This document shows positions 1-9,381 of a stretch of DNA of 24,700 nucleotides, one piece after another (the first letter of the stretch is position 1; every line of letters starts with the position of its first letter). Location: positions 26,075-50,774 of the forward strand of contig NW_005434605.1 in NCBI RefSeq assembly GCF_000315625.1. Reading direction: 5' to 3'. The notes under the pieces are model-generated. The model saw only the letters and a list, made by a program, of their open reading frames with translations, was not told the DNA's origin and ran no database searches. Source of the DNA: Guillardia theta CCMP2712 (lineage: Eukaryota > Cryptophyceae > Pyrenomonadales > Geminigeraceae). A program made the position numbers and the translations under genes.

Positions 1-261
1 CATCTCCTCCTCTTCCTTCTCCTCTTCATCTTCATCTTCCAGCTTCGTGTCTTTCCACTTCCATTCCCTTGAGTACTGCTCGAGGGTTGTGTGTGGCCGA
101 CGGATAACAGAGCTCTTGAGAACCCTGCGCTTGGCGATGGACGCAACTGTGTCCGGCTCGAAGTTCGGGACTTCGATGAAGGAGTGGGAGGCCAGTGGGG
201 TCGACGAAGGACGGGCTGGAAGCCGCATCAAACTTCTCCTGTGCGACGCTATCATACTCAT
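1..261 (-). CDS. 5' part of an unrecognised protein with a mitochondrial-type N-terminus (runs off the left edge)
   Basis: An open frame starts at the ATG at 261 on the minus strand and stays open to base 1 (87 codons), with an in-frame TGA a few codons upstream of the ATG. The first ~30 residues are rich in Arg, Ser, Ala and Leu with no acidic residue (starting MSMIASHRRSLMRLPARPSS), which is typical of a mitochondrial presequence. Then follows an ordinary-looking segment (SFIEVPNFEPDTVASIAKRR, then a basic stretch and EQYSREWKWKDTK) and an acidic Glu/Asp tail at the window edge. I do not recognise the family. The next gene is divergent at 1202. The mitochondrial location is inferred from composition only, and an intron near the acidic tail cannot be excluded. 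Confidence 0.55.
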   Translation of the reverse strand, partial: MSMIASHRRSLMRLPARPSSTPLASHSFIEVPNFEPDTVASIAKRRVLKSSVIRRPHTTLEQYSREWKWKDTKLEDEDEEEKEEEEM

Positions 262-1201
262 GTTGCCTTGCAGCTTGTTGCCGTTTCACAGGCTTTGAAG
301 GGCCAAGTTGCCGGAGTGGCGGCGCAGCTCCTCCTCAACCTCTGCCACCTGTTCCCTCCCCTCCCTAGCCGCTTCTCTTCCTCCCAGTCCCTCCCCTCGC
401 CATTCGCGGCACCGTCACGATCGTCGCGCCTGACATTTCCATTCACTGGCAACCGTTGATGGTTCATCCCCCTCATCCCCCCATCTCCCCCACCCCCACC
501 CACCCACCCCACCCCCCCCATCCCCGCCCATCCCCACCCACCCCCCATTGAGAGTTGTTTTTGAGACAAGCTGGTGGGTAGTAGTGACTCAGTGTCACCG
601 ACCCGCCTCGGCGTCAAAAAATATTGGTCAACAGTAAACCTTCAATAAAGGTTAACCGCTGCTACATCCATGGGTGATACCCTGGCACAACCACATGGGA
701 AAAAGTATAATACCATCTCTAATGAAAAAGTCCTAATACTTTACCATATGCAACACCCCACCCCTCGATCAGCGGGTCGTGACACGGACAATAAAAACAT
801 TAACTTCCCCATAAAATTCTATAGATGTTCTCTGCGACTCCATCAATTATACAATAAATTTTATTGTTCAAAGTAAAACTTATGGAACGGCTGAGTTCAC
901 TCCCCAACCACCACCCGCCCATCTCCCCTCCTCCTCTCCTCCTCCTCTTCCCCTCCTCTTCCCCTCCTCCTCTCCTCCTCCTCTTCCTCTCCTCCTTTCC
1001 TCTCCTCCTCCTCTCCATTGTCCTTGTGCTCCTCCCCATCGTCCCCTCGCTTTCCTAGTATCTCAATCCCATCTTTGGCCCCCTTAATTCATCCTTGTTC
1101 ATTGTGAAGAAAGCGCAAGTACTCCTATATAGTTTCTTCCTCCTCCTCCTGTCCTCTTCAACCCCACCTCTTGAGCCTCTTTTCTACTGAAGAGAGCAGC
1201 G
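262..1201. other. Intergenic spacer between divergent genes
   Basis: No supportable gene was found. The spacer holds a C-rich tract at about 468-546 (CCCA/CCAC units), a short stretch rich in CACCCC with GGGTCGTGACA at 774-784, a perfect 8-bp inverted repeat with a 1-nt loop at 851-867 (ACAATAAA/TTTATTGT), and a pyrimidine tract at about 920-1016. Both flanking genes should have their promoters here. No TATA box could be assigned. Confidence 0.5.
920..1016. repeat. CCT-rich polypyrimidine tract
   Basis: Almost pure pyrimidine run of CTCCT/CCTCTT units. It lies upstream of the zinc-ribbon gene. The long Pro/Leu/Ser or Arg/Gly frames that cross it are repeat artefacts. Confidence 0.8.
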
Positions 1202-1480
1202 ATGGGTTGCGGAAGCTCTGTGCAGCAAGTGAAGTACGACCCGTGGGATGCGTACGATTGGGACTCGTTGCCGCAAGGATACAAGCAGCATTGGGAGGTT
1301 CTCGGCTTTAACCGAGCAAGTTGGAACGGAAACATTCCTGAGCCTCGAACTCTCTCCACGGCATGGTCTCAACTCTCCCCGGCTGAGAGGAACTCTGCGA
1401 CCGCTCTAGGCTACAACCAGCGAATGTGGGACAATGGCGAGGAATTAACCATGCTTCCTCCCCCTCCAGCATCTCAGCAG

Positions 1481-1518
<38 letters not shown>

Positions 1519-2262
1519 TCCCCAGCAGTATCCCCAGCAGTATCCTCCGCAGCAGGTTCAGAACGCCAAGTTCTGTCAAAAGTGTGGCGCTCAGGCGAGC
1601 ATGGCTCAGAACTTCTGCAACTCGTGCGGACAGCAGCTGGGCATGGCTGCTCCTATGGCGAACAATGGAGGAGGAGCTCCTCCTGGTTACGTGCCGACAG
1701 GATACATGATGCCGAATGCGAAGCCGAACCCTGGGTACAATCAGAATATGCCGAATGCTGGGATGTACAACAATCAGTACGTTCCACAGCAGCAGCAGCA
1801 GCAAATGATGGGTCGACCTGCCGGACGGATGGGGATGGGCGGGATGGGCGGGATGGGCGGGATGGGCAGGATGGCAGGAGCAGGGCTGGCAGGAGGAGCA
1901 GCAGGGTACATGCTGGGGGATGGTTCCATGTCAGGTGTGCTGGCAGAGGGAGCAGAGTTAATGCAGGACGGTTACGAGGCCGTAGCGGACGGCATGGAAG
2001 AAGTAGGAGGTGAACTTTCAAGGATATTATGCTGTCAAGTCTTAGACTGTTGCTCACAGGATACATGGGAGACGCGTTCGAGGCAGTGCAGTCTGCGGAC
2101 TACGGTGGCATGATGGAGTCAGCAGGTGAGGGAGGATGAAGGAGAGTTGGTGCGTTGAGCGCTGATCTGACATGACATGCAGGGGACGCGATGGAAGACT
2201 TCGGAGAGTCGGCAGGAGGATTCTTCGAGGATGCGGTGGGGGCGATAGGAGACTTCTTTTAA
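1202..2262 (+). CDS. Putative N-myristoylated Gln/Gly-Met-rich zinc-ribbon protein
   Basis: Exons 1202-2009, 2060-2125 and 2183-2262 (GT-AG introns, phase 1 both times) give 317 residues. The protein starts MGCGSS, a classic N-myristoylation signal followed by a palmitoylatable Cys, so membrane attachment is likely. Residues 14-78 carry two copies of a Trp-rich motif (LGFNRASWNG and LGYNQRMWDN, the second preceded by WSQLSPAERNSATA). A CAG-encoded polyGln/Tyr-Pro tract covers about 92-120. A four-Cys zinc ribbon follows (C125, C128, C139, C142, as FCQKCG...FCNSCG). After it come Asn/Tyr/Pro-rich sequence, GMG repeats, a glycine-zipper-like stretch (AGAGLAGGAAG) and an acidic, Gly/Phe-rich tail ending AIGDFF. 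The exon joins are supported by the tail periodicity continuing across both introns. Function is unknown; a membrane-associated scaffold is only a guess. Confidence 0.85.
1474..1516 (+). repeat. CAG trinucleotide run in the zinc-ribbon gene
   Basis: About a dozen CAG codons, interrupted by one AAG, encode polyglutamine in frame. Length polymorphism between strains would be expected. Confidence 0.9.
1829..1870 (+). repeat. 9-bp GGGATGGGC tandem repeat
   Basis: Tandem GGGATGGGC units inside the coding exon encode Gly-Met-Gly repeats, so repeat number changes keep the frame. Confidence 0.85.
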
Positions 2263-2572
2263 CGTTAAATGCTCTTAAAAATGCTCTTAATCTGCTACTT
2301 AAAGTAATGACATAAATTGTGATGGTGATGGGGAATGTTTGACGATGTTGCAGCAAGAAAATGTATGAAAACAAAAAACTGCCCGAAGAGCTAGTAGGGA
2401 GGCAGACGGCTGCCATGACTTTCTCTACGTCAAAAATCAAAAGCTAATGTCACAATGTACTGGAGAAGCTCTCCGTTCCCAAGAGTGTACAGGGGAGAAT
2501 CGACGCCGAGTCGCTGCAGGAGAGGTCATGCGCTGTCTGCCATCCTTTCCCTTACCTTGTGCGACCCCATGC
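2263..2572. other. Spacer between convergent genes
   Basis: 3' flanks of the zinc-ribbon gene and the STYX-like gene. No gene, tRNA or recognisable poly(A) motif was found. The repeat ATGCTCTTAA at 2270-2291 is a small local duplication. Confidence 0.4.
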
Positions 2573-3624
2573 CTACAGCCAGTCGATACGCCACAAGAAA
2601 GCTGCAGGCAAGTGAGACGGCGGAGGAGGATCGGGAGCACCGGACGTGTGCGAGAAGGTATGGAGCAGGCGTGGGATGGGCTCGGTGAGATGAATGCAGG
2701 CGCGGCGACGAATCACGTACTCGACAGCCTGAGGGAGGACGATGAGCTGAGATGATCAGCAGGACGAACGTCACCTGCACGCGGCCGATGCGGAAGCGAG
2801 CGATCAAGTAGGCGATCACAAGAGCAGCACTGTGCGTCAGTCCCGTCAGGCAGTGGACAAGCAGTTTGCCGTTCTCAGCCTGCCAAGCAAGTCACAAGTT
2901 AGCAGGAGCTGAGGGGTCGTCTCACCGCCCGCATGAAGGTGATGGCCTCTATCCACTTCCTCTGCAGATCGTCATCTTCGCTGATCTCCATGCAATAATA
3001 TGAAATGTGATCGGGGAACCTGAGCAGGTGTCAATGAGGACGAGAAGATATTGATTCGTGAGATGGCAGCAAGGTGATAGATACAGACATTGATAGACAC
3101 TGATATGTGAGATGACAGCATGTCAATTGATGGACATTGATAGACGTGCTTCCTCCATGCATTCTACTTTTTCTTACATTGGGCGCACGATTTTCTCCAA
3201 TGGAGAACGCACCAGCACAATCTGACAAGGGAGTGAGAAGGCGAGGAGAGAAGGACAAGTATGAGAGCACATGCGTGATGCCGCAAGACATCAGTGCCGA
3301 GTACTTCCTTGCTGCAGCAAGAGGCCCCAACCACAGCTTCTCCGGTATGATCTCTTGCGCCACCCGGCGCATGTCGTATGACCAGCCTGCGCAGGTGCAC
3401 TGACTGTTGCGAAGATACTCGTAGAAGAATTCAGCATTGATCCGCTTCTCCCTCCATGAGTCCCACACGGTGGTGGCCGCCAGGTCATGGATCACTCCCT
3501 TGGTGATTACACTCCCTGCTTCGTTCTGTGTGGTGGACGGCAGCTGGGTCGGACCATGGCCTCCTGCCTGCCAGCTCTCCGACAAGATCTCGTCGTGTTC
3601 TTGCGATTGATCATAATGGGTCAT
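2573..3624 (-). CDS. STYX-like dual-specificity-phosphatase-fold protein, probable pseudophosphatase
   Basis: Five minus-strand exons (3624-3271, 3221-3178, 3019-2926, 2879-2775, 2728-2573) join in phase, with 753 nt giving 250 residues. After a ~75-residue unconserved N-terminus the STYX hallmark WSYDMRR appears (81-87), then EIIPEKLWLGPLAAARKYSA and GITHIV (115-120), the RSPLEKIVRP segment, and the P-loop region LLVHCLTGLTHSAALVIAYL (170-189). It ends with a family-like ACIHLTEP helix and a Pro-rich tail. The P-loop keeps the nucleophilic Cys (C174) but has His180 where the CX5R signature needs Arg, so catalysis is probably lost or very weak. Known STYX proteins are inactive scaffolds through loss of the Cys; here a different residue is hit. 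Family assignment is firm; inactivity is inferred. The gene is divergent from the ZNHIT1-like gene. Confidence 0.88.
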
Positions 3625-4052
3625 CTACCTGCCCTCCTCAAACGTCTCTCAGACTGACTCCAGTCGTTCTGCTCACTGCTCTGAGTCCGCTATGTCATCA
3701 AAACGCAGCGGTCGATTCGCTTTCGCAAGCTAGGAAAGCAACAAGGTAAGCAATCAATAAACACTATGGTATAACCCTTGTTCTCAAGGATGCTTTGAGG
3801 ATCATGATGTGTCAATATCAATTGTTCTCACCCTTGTGCCAAGCATTTCCTTCCCATCACCTTCTCCTCATAGTGTGCTGACTGCTCTTCTTTCATGTCG
3901 TGGGCACTCGTTTCCTTGGAAATATCTCGCCTTGCCCTTTGTCTCTATTTGCTATCAATTTCTCTTCCGAGCTTCGATCTTTTGCATGATCGTTAACATG
4001 TCTTAAACTGACCTCTTCATAGAGGAAAGCGCTCTCCCCTGCTTCCTTCACC

Positions 4053-4111
4053 CCCTGCCCTGCCCTGCCCTGCCCTGCCCTGCCCTGCCCTGCCCTGCCC
4101 TGCCCTGCCCT
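4053..4111. repeat. CCCTG pentanucleotide tandem array
   Basis: About 11-12 perfect copies of TGCCC, visible by eye. Confidence 0.95.
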
Positions 4112-4194
4112 ATCATGACACATCATGTCATGTTCGTCGCATCATGCCAAGTTCTCTCCATCTTCTCCTCTTCTTCGTCGCCTCCCCCATTCGT

Positions 4195-4470
4195 CTTCTG
4201 CATGAAGTTCCTCTCCACCAAACCCGAATACCCTTGGTGACCGTACCCCCAACCTTCCTACCCCTACCCCTAATTTTGATTGAATCGCCCCCTCATACCA
4301 ATAATTGTATCAGCCCCTGGGTGAAAAGTCTCCACCGGTGGTTACGACTGGACCGACAAATTGATTTCCTGATCTGATAGGGGTTATCCAACCACCCTTC
4401 CCCTCCCAATTCACCCCTGGAGTACCCCCACCATTTTTGAAATCGACTACCCACTTTTATCTCACCCCTA
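4195..4470 (+). repeat. C-rich dispersed repeat, copy 1
   Basis: Clusters of three to five C spaced by short A/T-rich words (TACCCCC, CTACCCCTAATTTT, CACCCCTGG). The word CTACCCCTAATTT recurs in reverse complement near 22507-22519, and CCCCCTAATTTT near 20360. No coding frame. Copies are diverged, so boundaries are approximate. Confidence 0.5.
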
Positions 4471-4901
4471 CCCCCTCAAGAAGACATACAACTGGCATGG
4501 ATGTCTCCACTAGTAGCGCAGTTCATGCAGAGGAGCAGGGGGGAGGGGGAGCAGGGGGGGGAGAAGGGGGAGGACTGGAAAGGGCGCCAGTGGTGAAGAG
4601 GAGGAGGAGCAGGAGGAGCAGGAGTGGAAAGGGCGACAGTGGTGGAGATAGGTGTAGAAAGGAAGACAAGAGAGGGGAGGAAATGTGATTGAGGAGTGGG
4701 CACGGGAATGTTGGATAGGAAAGGCCGATGAGGAAAACTCCGTGGCGGTGTTGGCAACTGGGAGGGGCTGGGATGACAGAGGGTTGCGAGGGCAGAAGAT
4801 ACGCATTATGCAGGGAGACAGGGGAAGGAGCGAATTCAAGGAATGCAAGGAGCGCTCTCAGAGGTTGCCAAGGTTGAGTTGGATTGTGACCATGTTTGCA
4901 G

Positions 4902-5819
4902 ATGCCCCCGAGGGCTGCGGGCGCAGAGCCAGTCAGGAAGTCAGCTCGGAATGCGCAAGATGCGGCAGGACCAAGGTAGGAAGAGGATGCTTGTATCTGT
5001 AGGAAGAGACGACTTTGTTAGTAGGAAGAGAACACTTGTGTTCTTGTATTAAGGGATCTGAACCTGCTGTCAAGGTCGTTGGACGAGCGTCAGCGGGAGC
5101 GAGCAAGGCTCGCCAGGCTAGCGATGCTGGTAAGGATGAGAAGCATCTTAGCAGCAAGCACTGGCTGCAGCGATTGAGACGAGCCCTGATCCTTCTTGCA
5201 TGTGACGGTGGTGAACAGGAGCGAGACAACCATGTGACGGACAACACACACATGATGAAAGTGCACAACCTTGGAGGCGATGAGTTGATCGGCAAAGGTT
5301 GTGCGAGCATGTCAAGCTTCGCATGTTGGCTCAATCTTTTCACAGGCGAACAGAAGAAGAAACGAAAGAAAATCTCCTTGTTTGAAAGAACCAAGAATAG
5401 GTTTGTGCTCTATCCTACCTCCTCGATGGCTTATGAGGGAAATTCCTCAGAACTCTGGACCAAATGATGCAGGAAGCCGAGACAGAGATGGTACAAGCAT
5501 ATGGGGTATGAATCTCTTCTCTAGCGCTGAGACTGATCTAGGTGACAGGCTTCATATTATGACATCGTCAGCCCCCCTCCAGGAAAGAATGAGGTTGGAC
5601 AAGACCCTGACGTTGGCGCCTGCCTGACAGTTGCATGCAGGGCATCGCAAAGAAGTTATGCTCGATCTGTGGCTACATCGCTCCTTACACTTGCCGCATC
5701 ACGGGCATGCGTATGTCTTTGCGCTCACGTTGCGATGGAGGAGTGACAGACTTATAGGTTTCTGCTCGCGGCCATGCTTGCGGGTGCACGAGGAGACGAG
5801 GCTGAAGGGGCTCAAGTGA
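4902..5819 (+). CDS. HIT-type zinc-finger protein, ZNHIT1/SWC6 (VPS71) family
   Basis: Eight exons (4902-4975, 5054-5129, 5219-5297, 5346-5400, 5451-5505, 5549-5593, 5641-5710, 5758-5819) join in phase, 516 nt giving 171 residues, close to the usual 150-170 of the family. ZNHIT1/SWC6 is a subunit of the SWR1/SRCAP complex that exchanges H2A for H2A.Z in the nucleus. Order: basic N-terminus; helix SLDERQRERARLARLAMLE followed by RDN (family R...LE.DN motif, ~33-53); acidic linker; lysine cluster EQKKKRKK (78-85); helix TLDQMMQEAETEMVQAYG; segment SYYDIVSPPP; then the HIT finger C135SIC138GYIAPYTC146 ... FC154SRPC158LRVH162EETR. Canonical ligands 4 and 8 are Thr149 and Leu167, so zinc site 1 is complete while site 2 keeps only C146 and H162. 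The start is the ATG at 4902; an upstream noncoding exon is possible because an AG precedes it. Introns are as short as 43-50 nt. Confidence 0.9.
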
Positions 5820-6665
5820 CGCTGCTGGTTGCTGAGGTTTAAACTTGTACATTAAATGTATTCTCTTGTACATGCGTGACCAGCCCTCGAGATCATCAAC
5901 AGCTGGCGATCCCTCGACACCGTCTGAGTCGTCTCTACTCTTACCGTGAGCGCTGTCGGTGAAATGATATGTGATATGTGATATGTGATATGTGCAAATG
6001 TGATATGTGCATATGTGCATATGTGATATGTGCATATGTGCATATGTGACCTGCAGATGGTTTCCTAGATCATCGCAGAATGCGTGCTTGCACTCCATGA
6101 TCTGATTCCGAAACTGATGTCCCTTGCTGATCTGAATTGAGACTAACCCGGAGCTATTGTGACCCTGACAGCTGCTCTAGTTCTTTCTGCTATCCTCCCT
6201 TCTTGTAATCTTCTTTCCTTGTTCGATCCTCCTACTTCCTCCTCCCCCCCCTCCCCCTCCTCCCCTTCCCTTAACCCCCCCGCTTCCCCTCCACCAGCCA
6301 TTCGCCCCCTTCCTGCCCCTGCCCCCTCCCGTAACTGACGTTGAGCCCTTACTACCCTCTTGAGTGTGACCACCCCTCCTCATGAGCACAAATTCGCGAT
6401 TTTGGAAGGGTGGGGGTAACAGGAGCTTCAACAGCTGAGCCTATCATCTAGTAGGGAGGGAGGCAACGACAGGGAGCAGAGAGGTAGAGGAGGAGAAGCA
6501 AAGGGAGGGAAGGAGGAGGAGAGAGGAGAAGAGATGTCCTAGGAGATCACAAGCTCATCCTCGCTGAACCCATCTGTTCCCAGACATTGAGCTGGCCTTG
6601 TTGCTCGGATCGTCGGGAAGTGAACAGGATCGAACTGCAGTCTGAACCCCGTCCTGCGGCAACAG
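5820..6665. other. Spacer between tandem genes
   Basis: Contains the ATATGTG microsatellite (5965-6048), a pyrimidine/C-rich tract (about 6190-6330) and a purine-rich tract (about 6452-6536) just before the coiled-coil gene. A minus-strand stretch around 5845-5950 (DDSDGVEGSPAVDDLEGWSR) looks mildly protein-like, but I found no exon partners and do not call a gene. Confidence 0.4.
5965..6048. repeat. ATATGTG/CATATGTG microsatellite
   Basis: Imperfect tandem 7-8-bp units (GATATGT, GCATATGT), about ten copies. Confidence 0.9.
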
Positions 6666-9300
6666 ATGTCTTTACATGGCTGCCAGGAGGACAGCACGAT
6701 CACAGCGTTGCTGAGCTCACCGAGGTCCTTGCTGGCATGCGAGAGGCAGGGTTACACCCCCGAGCAGCTGCTGTACCGAGGAGAAGAGGAGTTCCACGAT
6801 GCGCAGGCCGGTAGAGAGGTCTCCTTCCTCCGGTTCGAGCATGCCGAGCTCGGGCGCCGGAGGAGGTTGAGGGAGGTGCTGAATGAGTACGACATGGTGT
6901 GCCGGGAGGACATGCGGGATGGCGACGATGTGAGGCACCAGGGGCTGCCGTCGAGCCTAATCCAGCTGAGCGCGAGGTCGTACGAGAAGGAGTTTGAGAT
7001 CCTCAAGATGAAGCTGAGGGAGCAGATCGCGGACGTGATACGTGAGGACCTGAAGAAGGAGCTCGAGAGGAGCTCGCAGCACCATCATCCTCGTCCCTCC
7101 TCTCCAGCCAACGACAAGTCCAAGGGGCCCGCAGCTGGGGAGGGCAAGTCTGCCAAGTTCAAACCTCCTCCGCTGGTAAGGAAGCAGTCGGAGAACGCAG
7201 CGAGAATGCAGAGAGAGCGAGAAGAGCAGCAGAAGCGGAACATCCAGATAAAGGAGGAGCGAAGGCTGGCAGCTCTCGAGAGGAAGAAGCACGAGCTGCA
7301 GGAGGAGAACGAGAGGAAGCGGACTGAATTCCAGCTGAGGCTGTCCTCTGCGCAGGACGCGCTAAGGGACCACCAGATGAAGCAGGAGATGATGCTGGAC
7401 GAGAAGATGAAGAAGAACGAGGTACAAAGGAAGAAGTTCGAAGAGGAGCGGAGGGAGGAGATGGAGAAGAGGAAGCACATCCTGCAGATACGGCAGGACC
7501 GAGTGCAGCAGGCGATCAGCGAGCTGGACAGCCGAGAGGAGGTAAAGATCAGCAAGCTGAAGCAGAAGGAGGAAGAGGCCGGGAAGCGCCTGCAGGCTCT
7601 CCGGCAGAACAGAGGCGCGAGCTCGGAGCAGAGGAGGAGGGAAGCGGAGTACAAGGAGCAGCGGCGGCAGGAGATACTGATGAGGGCGGAGTATGACAAG
7701 GAGGCGCGGAAACAGCATCTGATAGAGAGGCAACTGCAGGATGAGATACAGATTCAGCATCAGAAGGAGAAGAAGGAAAGGGAGAGGAGGCTGCACGTGG
7801 AGTTGGAGAGGCAGCGGAAGCAGGAGAGGATGGAGGCGATCGAGCGGTACCGGCGCATGGAGGAGTACAAGAGGAAGCAGCAAGCAGAGAGGATCGATGA
7901 GGAGACTCGGGCGATCCAGCAGCGGAAGTCAGACATGAAGAGACTGCACGAGTTCATCCTGGCGGAGAAGCGAGAGAGGGAGCACCTGAAGAAGCTCATG
8001 GTCGACAGCGTCAGGCACTTCGCCGTGACGCGCGTGTGGAGCGTGCCAGAGGAGGTCAGCTCGGAGATCGACTACAACGAGATCAAGTCCGCCATCCAGG
8101 AAGAGTTCTGGAGCCAGAGGACGGGATCGCATGCGCTGAGGGACCAGGAGAGCAGAGACGTTCTCAAGCCGGCTCCTCCTTCTACAGCGCCGGGGCATGC
8201 TCGTCAGGTCTTCGTTACCCAGGAAGCAGAAGGCTCGTGGAGCAGGGGGGATACTCGGGATCGCCTCGACCATCACCCGAGACTAGTCGACCCAAGGGAG
8301 GCACAGGGAAGGTATCTTCCTCCTGCTCCTGCTCCTCCCCTTGTGCAGCAGCAGAAGCAGCGCCCCAAGTCTGCTCACGTCAGTTCGACTCGCGTGGTCC
8401 TGTCAAATTCAGGTCACCCACTCAATGGGATCGCTCCTCTTGCTCCGCATCCAGACCACAGGGAGATCGAGGAGGGGCGAGAGCGTGAGATAAGGTGCAG
8501 TCAAGAACAACTCTCCCTCCCTCCCTGCCTCCCTCCCTGCCTCCCTCCCTGCCTCCCTCCCTGCCTCCCTGCCTCCCTGCCTCCCTGCCTCCCTGCCTCC
8601 CTGCCTCCCTCCCTTCGAAGCTCTTCCATCCCTCTACCCACCCCATGTCTCGTACCATGATCTTCTGCTTCTGACAAGCGGAAGGAGTTTCAGGCAACCG
8701 GCGAAAAAGCTTCGAAAGAAGAAGAGGATCAAGAATGGGTTCGCGCAAACTCCGCTCCTGCCTGCTCCTATCATGCATGTGGTCGAGAGCCTTCGAAAGT
8801 GAGCAGCCTGATCAGGAGGAGGAAGCAGGAGAAGAAAGCAGGAGGAGGAAGCAGGAGAAGAAAGCAGGAGGAGGAAGCAGGAGGAGGAAGCAGGAGAAGA
8901 AAGCAGGGGGAAGGGGGCAGACAGAGGAGAGGGAGGGTGTAGAGGGGAGGGAAGATGAGGAAGGAATGAAGGGAGTTATGCTGACGGTGTTGGATCTCAG
9001 GATTCAGAACTTGGAGCTGACACGCATGATTCAACTGGAGGAGGTTTGGTGAGATTTGGTCGATCAACCTGATGCCTCGACAGGAGCAGGAGAAGCGGCG
9101 AGAGAAGATGTACGAGATGGCTGAAGATGAAGACAGGACGGTGAGACGAGACTGTCGAGTTGGAAAGAGCTGACAGTGGGTGGCAGGAGTTGAAGAGAAT
9201 CTTTGAGAAGGAGAGGAGGAGAGGAGCTCAAGAGATTATGAAGATGACTGCCGCACACGAGGAGCATCTTGCTAATTTATTAACACAACATGTGCGATGA
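6666..9300 (+). CDS. Long coiled-coil protein (trichohyalin-like, possible axonemal or cytoskeletal)
   Basis: Exons 6666-8494, 8679-8798, 9001-9043, 9084-9140 and 9187-9300 join in phase (2163 nt, 720 residues, stop TGA at 9298). Residues 1-145 are mostly helical, with a conserved-looking GYTPEQLLYRGEEEFHD. Residues ~165-470 are an almost unbroken charged coiled coil (runs of R, K, E, Q). Then come a short compact segment (DSVRHFAVTRVWSVPEEVSS) and Pro/Ser/Arg-rich linkers. The last exons add a basic patch (PAKKLRKKKRIKNG) and a second helical stretch (IQNLELTRMIQLEEEQEKRR). A frame continuing past 8494 reads only into an intronic CCTCCCTG repeat, which is why the donor at 8495 was chosen. 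The composition resembles ciliary/TPH-type coiled-coil proteins, but no specific family is proven. The start is the first ATG in frame; an AG just before it allows an upstream exon. Confidence 0.85.
8512..8613. repeat. CCTCCCTG tandem repeat in an intron
   Basis: Tandem CCTCCCTGCCTCCCTC units lie wholly inside intron 1 of the coiled-coil gene and give a false CLPP-repeat peptide if read through. Confidence 0.9.
8816..8910. repeat. AGGAGGAAGCAGGAGAAGAAAGC tandem repeat in an intron
   Basis: Purine-rich 21-24-bp units repeat about four times inside intron 2 of the coiled-coil gene. The unit resembles the coding-strand repeat next to the assembly gap at 14.5 kb. Confidence 0.85.
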
Positions 9301-9381
9301 TTAGAATTCATGTGAAAAAAGTCAAGTAAAAATTGAATAACACAAACACAACTGAGAAACGAAGAATGTTTCTTCGACAAC

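Larger units (their letters stand above)
3625..4901. other. Spacer between divergent genes with repeats
   Basis: No gene could be supported. It holds a CCCTG pentanucleotide array (4053-4111), a C-rich dispersed-repeat segment (about 4195-4470), and a G/A-rich stretch (4515-4685) that encodes only low-complexity Gly/Arg or Pro/Ser in any frame. The short frame at 4685-5002 reads into the first coding exon of the next gene in a different frame and is not believed. Confidence 0.45.

Noticed and set aside
851-867. Perfect AT-rich inverted repeat as a terminator or regulatory hairpin
   Set aside because: Only 8 bp arms in AT-rich DNA with no gene 3' end nearby; expected by chance at this composition.
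1426-2013. 195-codon plus-strand frame with polyAla in the zinc-ribbon gene
   Set aside because: Another frame of the CAG and GGGATGGGC repeats. The MGCGSS frame has the zinc ribbon and matched splice sites.
3021-3180. Suspected frameshift between STYX-like exons 2 and 3
   Set aside because: On base-by-base recount exon 2 is 44 nt and ends in phase 2, so the join is in frame (ATG codon across the intron). No lesion.
5015-5467. Alternative continuous frame across ZNHIT1-like exons 2-4
   Set aside because: It reads through introns. The spliced frame recovers the family's R...LE.DN helix and HIT finger, which the continuous frame lacks.
5965-6048. Possible CRISPR-like or regulatory array
   Set aside because: Units are 7-8 bp with no unique spacers; a plain microsatellite in a eukaryotic spacer.
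7085-7699. 204-codon minus-strand Ser/Cys/Phe-rich frame opposite the coiled-coil gene
   Set aside because: Antisense shadow of a charged coiled coil (AAG/GAG codons read backwards as Leu/Phe/Ser).
8495-8660. C-terminal CLPP-repeat extension of the coiled-coil protein
   Set aside because: A good donor at 8495 and an in-phase acceptor at 8678 remove it. It is an intronic repeat.
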